From: Alistipes sp. UBA940
GTDB taxonomy: Bacteria; Bacteroidota; Bacteroidia; Bacteroidales; Rikenellaceae
Length of the DNA stretch: 18,200 nucleotides
Assembly (NCBI GenBank): GCA_002293425.1
Contig: DBDE01000031.1
Location: 1 to 18,200, forward strand
Reading direction: 5' to 3'
Of this stretch, positions 14,494-18,200 are shown piece after piece (within the stretch, counting starts at the first letter, position 1; the number at the start of each line of letters is the position of its first letter). The translations under genes were made by a program, and so were the position numbers. Under the pieces are notes generated by a model. It was given only the letters and a program-made list of their open reading frames with translations, did no database searches and had not been told where the DNA came from.

Positions 14494-14982
14494 ATGGGAT
14501 CGAGAAAACACGATGCGGCCGAGGTTCGCAAGGCCGAGAAGAGGCAGAAGGCTTTCGCTATTCTGCGGGACTGCCCTACTTCACCGCGTAAGATGAGGTT
14601 GGTGGCGGATATTGTTCGGGGCGTGGAGATCAATAAGGCGTTGGGGATTTTGAGGTATTCGAAGAAGGAGGCGTCGATCAAGGTCGAAAAGCTTTTGCGC
14701 TCTGCCATTAAGAATTGGGAGAACAAGAACGAGGGGCTGAGGTTGGAAGATACTCCGCTGTGTGTTAAGGAGATAATGGTGGACGAGGGCCGGATGCTGA
14801 AGAGGATCCAGCCGGCTCCGCAGGGAAGGGCACACAGGATTCGCAAGAGGTCCAATCACGTCACCATCGTTGTGGACAGGTTGGAACAGAAGCCCGAGGC
14901 TGTTGCTAAAAAGGGGGGCGCAAAGGGGGGCGCGAAAGGAGCCGTGAAGAAAGAAGTTGCACAGGAAACTAAAGCCGAATAA
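14494..14982 (+). CDS. rplV: 50S ribosomal protein L22 with extended basic tail
   Basis: L22 (uL22), 162 residues, lines the exit tunnel. The core (about 20-130) shows CPTSPRKMRLVADIVRG, SAIKNWENKNEG, and the beta-hairpin with DEGRMLKRIQPAPQGRAHRIRKRSNHVTIVV. The core alone would be about 130-136 residues, as in most Bacteroidetes; the last 30 or so are a Lys/Ala/Gly-rich tail (AKKGGAKGGAKGAVKKEVAQ). Part of this tail is coded by a perfect 12-base tandem repeat, so it probably grew by slippage. The tail should lie on the outer surface of the subunit. rpsC starts 3 bases after its stop. Confidence 0.95.
   Translation: MGSRKHDAAEVRKAEKRQKAFAILRDCPTSPRKMRLVADIVRGVEINKALGILRYSKKEASIKVEKLLRSAIKNWENKNEGLRLEDTPLCVKEIMVDEGRMLKRIQPAPQGRAHRIRKRSNHVTIVVDRLEQKPEAVAKKGGAKGGAKGAVKKEVAQETKAE
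14910..14933 (+). repeat. Perfect 12-base tandem repeat in the rplV tail
   Basis: AAAGGGGGGCGC occurs twice in direct succession (14910-14921 and 14922-14933), with a degraded third copy after it. Each unit keeps frame (KGGA-type residues). The two runs of six G could also slip and would then alter the C-terminal end of L22. Confidence 0.85.
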
Positions 14983-14985
14983 GAA

Positions 14986-15765
14986 ATGGGACAGAAAGTT
15001 AATCCGATATCGAATCGTTTGGGAATTGTTCGCGGATGGGATTCGAACTGGTATGGGGGTAAGGATTTTTCGGCTAAGCTGGTCGAGGATGCGACCATCC
15101 GGAAATATTTGAATGCACGTTTGGCTAAGGCGAGCATCTCGAAGATCATTATCGAACGGACGCTGAAGATGGTCACCGTGACTATCTCGACTGCGCGGCC
15201 CGGGATAATTATCGGCAAGGGCGGCTCGGAGGTCGATAAGTTGAAAGAAGAGCTGAAGAAGTTGACGGGCAAGGAGGTTCAGATCAACATTTTCGAAGTT
15301 AAGAGGCCGGAGGTGGATGCCGTGATCGTGGCTAACAATATCGCGAGGCAGTTGGAGGGCAGGATCTCTTACAGAAGGGCGATCAAGAGTGCCATTGCTT
15401 CGACGATGAGGATGGGTGCCGAGGGGATTAAGATTCAGATTTCGGGTCGTGTCGGTGGAGCCGAGATGGCGCGGAGCGAGAGCTATAAGGAGGGTCGTAT
15501 TCCGTTGCACACGTTCAGGGCCGATATCGATTACACTTTGGCCGAGGCGTTGACCAAGGTGGGGATATTGGGTGTGAAGGTTTGGATTTGTACGGGCGAG
15601 GTTTATCAGAAGCGCGATTTGTTCGAGTATCAGGGCGCGAGTGCAAGCTCGTTCTCGGGCGGCGGTGATCGCGGTGGCGACAGAAGGGATCGTGGTGATC
15701 GCAGGGATCGCGGGGACAGGCGCGGCGGTGGTGATCGCAGGGATAACAGAGGGCCTCGCCGTTAG
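14986..15765 (+). CDS. rpsC: 30S ribosomal protein S3 with Arg/Gly/Asp repeat tail
   Basis: S3 (uS3), 259 residues, lies at the mRNA entry of the 30S subunit and with S4 and S5 forms its helicase. MGQKVNPISNRLGI begins it. The KH domain has RPGIIIGKGG (71-80), and the C-terminal domain has GRVGGAEMARSE, GRIPLHTFRADIDY and GVKVWICTGEVY. The common core ends near residue 215. Beyond it lies a low-complexity tail (225-259) of GGGDRGGDRRDRGDRR-type repeats, RGG/RD-rich as in RNA-binding proteins, encoded partly by an exact 17-base direct repeat. S3 proteins vary in tail length, so this may be lineage-specific. A 67-base gap follows before rplP. Confidence 0.95.
   Translation: MGQKVNPISNRLGIVRGWDSNWYGGKDFSAKLVEDATIRKYLNARLAKASISKIIIERTLKMVTVTISTARPGIIIGKGGSEVDKLKEELKKLTGKEVQINIFEVKRPEVDAVIVANNIARQLEGRISYRRAIKSAIASTMRMGAEGIKIQISGRVGGAEMARSESYKEGRIPLHTFRADIDYTLAEALTKVGILGVKVWICTGEVYQKRDLFEYQGASASSFSGGGDRGGDRRDRGDRRDRGDRRGGGDRRDNRGPRR
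15658..15762 (+). repeat. Repeat-built Arg/Gly/Asp tail of rpsC
   Basis: The tail region contains GTGGTGATCGCAGGGAT twice exactly (15692-15708 and 15728-15744, 36 bases or 12 codons apart) and several weaker GATCGCGG-like copies. The encoded protein repeats DRRDRGDRR-type units. The 36-base period is a multiple of three, so copy changes keep frame. Confidence 0.8.
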
Positions 15766-15832
15766 TTTTTGAGGAGCGGGAGGATTGTGCGTCGGGGTGT
15801 TTTTTTTGAATAATTAATTTAAGAGATAAGAG

Positions 15833-16258
15833 ATGTTACAGCCGAAAAAGACCAAGTTCCGCAGGATGCAGAAGGGTCGTATGAAAGGTTTGGCGGGCAG
15901 GGGGAACCAGTTGGCTTTTGGTTCGTTTGCCATTAAGGCTTTGGATTCGACGTGGATTACGGGACGTCAGATCGAGGCGGCCAGGCAGGCGATCGTGAGG
16001 CATATGAAGCGTGAGGGGCAGTTGTGGATTCGGATATTTCCGGATAAGCCCATCACCAAGAAGCCTGCCGAGGTGCGAATGGGTAAGGGTAAGGGTGCTC
16101 CGGAGGGGTTTGTTGCTCCGGTGACGCCGGGCAGGATATTGTTTGAGGCCGAGGGTGTGCCTTTGGCGGTTGCCAAGGAGGCGATGAGATTGGGAGCCCA
16201 GAAGTTGCCTATCATTACTAAGTTTATAGTTAGAAGGGATTATACCGAAACTGTTTGA
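15833..16258 (+). CDS. rplP: 50S ribosomal protein L16
   Basis: L16 (uL16), 141 residues, sits near the A site and helps place tRNA and form the peptidyl transferase region. Core stretches are MLQPKKTKFRRMQKGRMKG at the start, AFGSFAIKALDSTWITGRQIEAAR (residues 29-52), VRHMKREGQLWIRIFPDKPITKKPAEVRMGKGKG, and the closing EAMRLGAQKLPIITKFI. The length is normal. It follows the longest gap in the operon (67 bases, with a run of eight T's at 15800-15807 and no hairpin) and precedes rpmC by 5 bases. Confidence 0.97.
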   Translation: MLQPKKTKFRRMQKGRMKGLAGRGNQLAFGSFAIKALDSTWITGRQIEAARQAIVRHMKREGQLWIRIFPDKPITKKPAEVRMGKGKGAPEGFVAPVTPGRILFEAEGVPLAVAKEAMRLGAQKLPIITKFIVRRDYTETV

Positions 16259-16263
16259 CGATT

Positions 16264-16455
16264 ATGAAGACATTGGAGATTAAGGAGTTGTCGGTGGCGG
16301 ATTTGCGCGAGAGGATCGATGTTGAGCGCAAGAATTTGCGTGAGATGAAGCTGAATCACGCGGTGAGTCCGTTGGAAAATCCGAGTAAGATTAAGAGTTC
16401 TCGCAGGGATATTGCGCGGATGATGACTGTTTTGGGTCAGAAAAATGCACAGTAG
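16264..16455 (+). CDS. rpmC: 50S ribosomal protein L29
   Basis: L29 (uL29), 63 residues, a small two-helix protein beside L23 at the tunnel exit. KELSVADLRERIDVERKNLREMKLNHAVSPLENPSKIKSSRRDIARMMTVL is typical, including the R-I-x-x-x-R-R-D-I-A-R motif. A TTG at 16255 lies in the same frame inside the rplP stop region, but the ATG at 16264 gives the standard length and 5-base spacing. rpsQ follows 4 bases after its stop. Confidence 0.93.
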   Translation: MKTLEIKELSVADLRERIDVERKNLREMKLNHAVSPLENPSKIKSSRRDIARMMTVLGQKNAQ

Positions 16456-16459
16456 GATT

Positions 16460-16714
16460 ATGGAAAGGAATCTGAGAAAAGAGAGGATCGGAACGGTCGT
16501 GAGCAACAAGATGGAGAAGACCATCGTGGTTGCGGTTAAGCGTAAGGTGAAACATCCGATGTATGGCAAGTTTGTGAATAAGACGACGAAGTTTGCTTGC
16601 GAGGATGCGGAGAATAGTTGTAATCCAGGTGATGTGGTTAAGATAATGGAGACACGTCCGTTGTCGAAGACCAAGCGTTGGAGGTTGACGGAAATTATTG
16701 AAAGGGCGAAATAG
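16460..16714 (+). CDS. rpsQ: 30S ribosomal protein S17
   Basis: S17 (uS17), 84 residues, an OB-fold protein binding helix 11 of 16S rRNA. RNLRKERIGTVVSNKMEKTIVVAVKRKVKHPMYGKFV at the N-terminus and GDVVKIMETRPLSKTKRWRL at the C-terminus are diagnostic. An earlier ATG at 16445 would overlap rpmC by 11 bases; the ATG at 16460 starts at the family position (MERNLRKER) with a 4-base spacing and is preferred. rplN starts 2 bases after its stop. Confidence 0.95.
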   Translation: MERNLRKERIGTVVSNKMEKTIVVAVKRKVKHPMYGKFVNKTTKFACEDAENSCNPGDVVKIMETRPLSKTKRWRLTEIIERAK

Positions 16715-16716
16715 TT

Positions 16717-17082
16717 ATGATACAGCAGGAAAGTAGATTGACCGTCGCTGATAATAGCGGCGCCAAGGAGGTGCTTTGCATTAGGGTGCTTGGGGGTACG
16801 AAGAGGTTGTATGCATCTATTGGGGATAAGATTGTGGTTAGTGTTAAGAGTGCCACGCCGGCGGGCGAGATGAAGAAGGGGACGGTGTCGAAGGCGGTTG
16901 TGGTGCGGACTAAGAAGGAGGTGAGGCGGCAGAACGGGTCGTATATTCGCTTTGACGATAACGCGGTTGTTTTGTTGAATAACCAGGGCGAGATGCGTGG
17001 GACACGTATTTTCGGGCCGGTTGCCAGGGAGCTTCGCGATGGGTATATGAAGATTGTGTCATTAGCACCGGAGGTATTGTAA
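16717..17082 (+). CDS. rplN: 50S ribosomal protein L14
   Basis: L14 (uL14), 121 residues, lies at the subunit interface where it contacts 16S rRNA and the silencing factor RsfS. MIQQESRLTVADNSGAKEVLCIRVLGGTKR, the RTKKEVRRQNGSYIRFDDNAVVLLNNQGEMRGTRIFGPVARELR block and KIVSLAPEVL at the end are close to the consensus. Length normal. It is packed between rpsQ and rplX with only 1-2 bases on either side. Confidence 0.98.
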   Translation: MIQQESRLTVADNSGAKEVLCIRVLGGTKRLYASIGDKIVVSVKSATPAGEMKKGTVSKAVVVRTKKEVRRQNGSYIRFDDNAVVLLNNQGEMRGTRIFGPVARELRDGYMKIVSLAPEVL

Positions 17083-17083
17083 G

Positions 17084-17401
17084 ATGGCAAATAAATTACA
17101 TATTAAGCGTGGCGACACCGTGATGGTGTTGGCCGGGAACGATAGGGGTAAGTCGGGCAAGGTGCTGAGCGTTAAGGAACAGAGGGCTGTCGTGGAGGGT
17201 GTGAATATGGTTTCGAAGAGCACTAAACCCAACGCTAAGAATACCCAGGGAGGCATTGTTAAGCAGGAGGCGGCGGTTCACGTGTCGAATTTGCAGTTGG
17301 TGGACCCGGTGAGCGGGATCCCGACGCGGGTTGGACGCAGGGTCGGGGCCGATGGGAAGTTGGTTCGTTATGCTAAAAAGTCAGGGGAGGAGATTAAATA
17401 A
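17084..17401 (+). CDS. rplX: 50S ribosomal protein L24
   Basis: L24 (uL24), 105 residues, an assembly-initiating protein with a KOW motif near the N-terminus (HIKRGDTVMVLAGNDRGKSGKVL). GVNMVSKSTKPNAKNTQGGIVKQEAAVHVSNLQLVDP is the second diagnostic block, and RVGRRVGADGKLVRYAKKSGE closes it. The stop TAA shares its last base with the ATG of rplE (TAATG), so translation is probably coupled. Confidence 0.97.
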   Translation: MANKLHIKRGDTVMVLAGNDRGKSGKVLSVKEQRAVVEGVNMVSKSTKPNAKNTQGGIVKQEAAVHVSNLQLVDPVSGIPTRVGRRVGADGKLVRYAKKSGEEIK

Positions 17402-17982
17402 TGGCAGCTGCTAATAAGGTGGGCAAGTATGTTCCCACGTTTAAGACTAAGTATAGGGAAGAGATCAAACCCGCGCTGGTTAAGGAGTTCGGGTATAAGA
17501 GCGTGATGCAGGTACCCAAGCTGGAGAAGATCGTGGTTAATCAGGGTATGGGCCAGGCTGTGGCTGATAAGAAACTCATCGATGTTGCGATTGCCGAGTT
17601 GACCCAGATTACGGGCCAGAAGGCTGTGCAGACAAGGTCGAAGAAGGATATTTCGAACTTTAAACTCCGTAAAGGGATGCCTGTCGGGGTGAGGGTTACG
17701 TTGCGGGCCGACAAGATGTATGAGTTTATGGAGCGGTTGGTTGCCGTGGCATTGCCTCGTATTCGCGACTTCAAGGGGATCAACGAGAAGTTCGACGGTC
17801 AGGGCAATTACACGCTGGGGATCACCGAGCAGATTATTTTTCCGGAGATCGACATCGACAAGATCACCAAGATCCTTGGGATGGAGATCACCTTCGTGAC
17901 CAGTGCCGGGAATGACGCCGAGGCTTATGCGTTGCTCAGGGAGTTCGGGTTGCCGTTTAAGAATGCTAAAAAAGTACAGTAA
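17401..17982 (+). CDS. rplE: 50S ribosomal protein L5
   Basis: L5 (uL5), 193 residues, anchors 5S rRNA in the central protuberance. Diagnostic stretches are VPKLEKIVVNQGMGQAV (38-54), ITGQKAVQTRSKKDISNFKLRKGMPVGVRVTLR, and NYTLGITEQIIFPEIDIDK in the C-terminal half. It is slightly longer than the usual 180-185 residues because of an extra stretch at the N-terminus (AAANKVGKYVPTFK). Its start overlaps the rplX stop by one base, and rpsN follows after 6 bases. Confidence 0.97.
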   Translation: MAAANKVGKYVPTFKTKYREEIKPALVKEFGYKSVMQVPKLEKIVVNQGMGQAVADKKLIDVAIAELTQITGQKAVQTRSKKDISNFKLRKGMPVGVRVTLRADKMYEFMERLVAVALPRIRDFKGINEKFDGQGNYTLGITEQIIFPEIDIDKITKILGMEITFVTSAGNDAEAYALLREFGLPFKNAKKVQ

Positions 17983-17988
17983 AGAGAT

Positions 17989-18200
17989 ATGGCGAAAGAG
18001 TCGATGAAGGCGCGCGAAGTGAAGCGCGCGAAGTTGGTGGCCAGGTATGCCGAGAAGCGCAAGGCTTTGAAGGAGGCCGGCGATCAGGTTGGGCTGAGCA
18101 AGTTGCCGCGAAATTCCAATCCCATCCGGATGCACAACAGGTGCAAGTTGACCGGAAGGCCGAAAGGTTATATGAGGCAGTTCGGCATCAGCCGCATCCA
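17989..18200 (+). CDS. rpsN: 30S ribosomal protein S14 (partial, cut by window end)
   Basis: The first 70 codons of S14 (uS14), beginning MAKESMKAREVKRAKLVARYAEKR and reaching LPRNSNPIRMHNRCKLTGRPKGYMRQFGISRI, where the window stops; no stop codon is seen. A complete protein of this type has about 89 residues. It is the zinc-free long form: the CxxC pairs of the short zinc-binding form are absent, only one cysteine being present here. The start at 17989 gives the family N-terminus. It continues the spc part of the operon, so rpsH is the expected next gene. Confidence 0.95.
   Translation, partial: MAKESMKAREVKRAKLVARYAEKRKALKEAGDQVGLSKLPRNSNPIRMHNRCKLTGRPKGYMRQFGISRI

Overview
The window looks like chromosomal DNA from a member of the Bacteroidales. 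The signs are Bacteroidetes-type promoters (TAnnTTTG -7 boxes, two with a TTG -33 element), very few Shine-Dalgarno sequences, and an rpsL-rpsG-fusA-rpsJ run with no tuf gene between fusA and rpsJ. The fairly high G+C of the housekeeping genes would suit an Alistipes/Rikenellaceae-like genome, but that family placement is only a guess.

Left part (1-3165): the 3' end of a tRNA, then a divergent pair made of a small DedA/VTT-type membrane protein (minus strand) and a Stealth-family sugar-phosphate transferase (plus strand). Overlapping the Stealth stop codon is the first 15 codons of a family 2 glycosyltransferase, which then runs into a stop: a remnant of a lost glycan gene. After a strong terminator hairpin comes a more A/T-rich gene for a secreted lipoprotein with a MACPF pore-forming signature and three C-terminal repeats. 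It resembles the Bacteroidales secreted antimicrobial proteins (BSAPs). A second terminator closes it. This toxin-like gene beside intact and broken surface-glycan genes is the most interesting part of the window.

Middle (3144-8453): on the minus strand, a secreted putative zinc peptidase and xerD. On the plus strand, nadB (L-aspartate oxidase, NAD synthesis). On the minus strand again, a tight three-gene unit: TPM-domain protein, lemA and a YbaN/DUF454 membrane protein. Several genes here and in the left part have a -7 promoter box only 4-7 bases before the start codon, so they may be transcribed without a leader.

Right part (8372-18200): the joined str and S10/spc operon, all on the plus strand, in the order rpsL, rpsG, fusA, rpsJ, rplC, rplD, rplW, rplB, rpsS, rplV, rpsC, rplP, rpmC, rpsQ, rplN, rplX, rplE, rpsN (cut off by the window end). 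A good promoter and a 50-base leader precede rpsL. The genes are mostly 1-6 bases apart. The two largest gaps (rpsJ-rplC, 61 bases, with a hairpin; rpsC-rplP, 67 bases) could be points of RNA control or processing. RplV and RpsC carry low-complexity basic tails made of short DNA repeats. No rRNA, CRISPR array, insertion sequence or origin was seen, and no gene-free stretch exceeds 300 bases.
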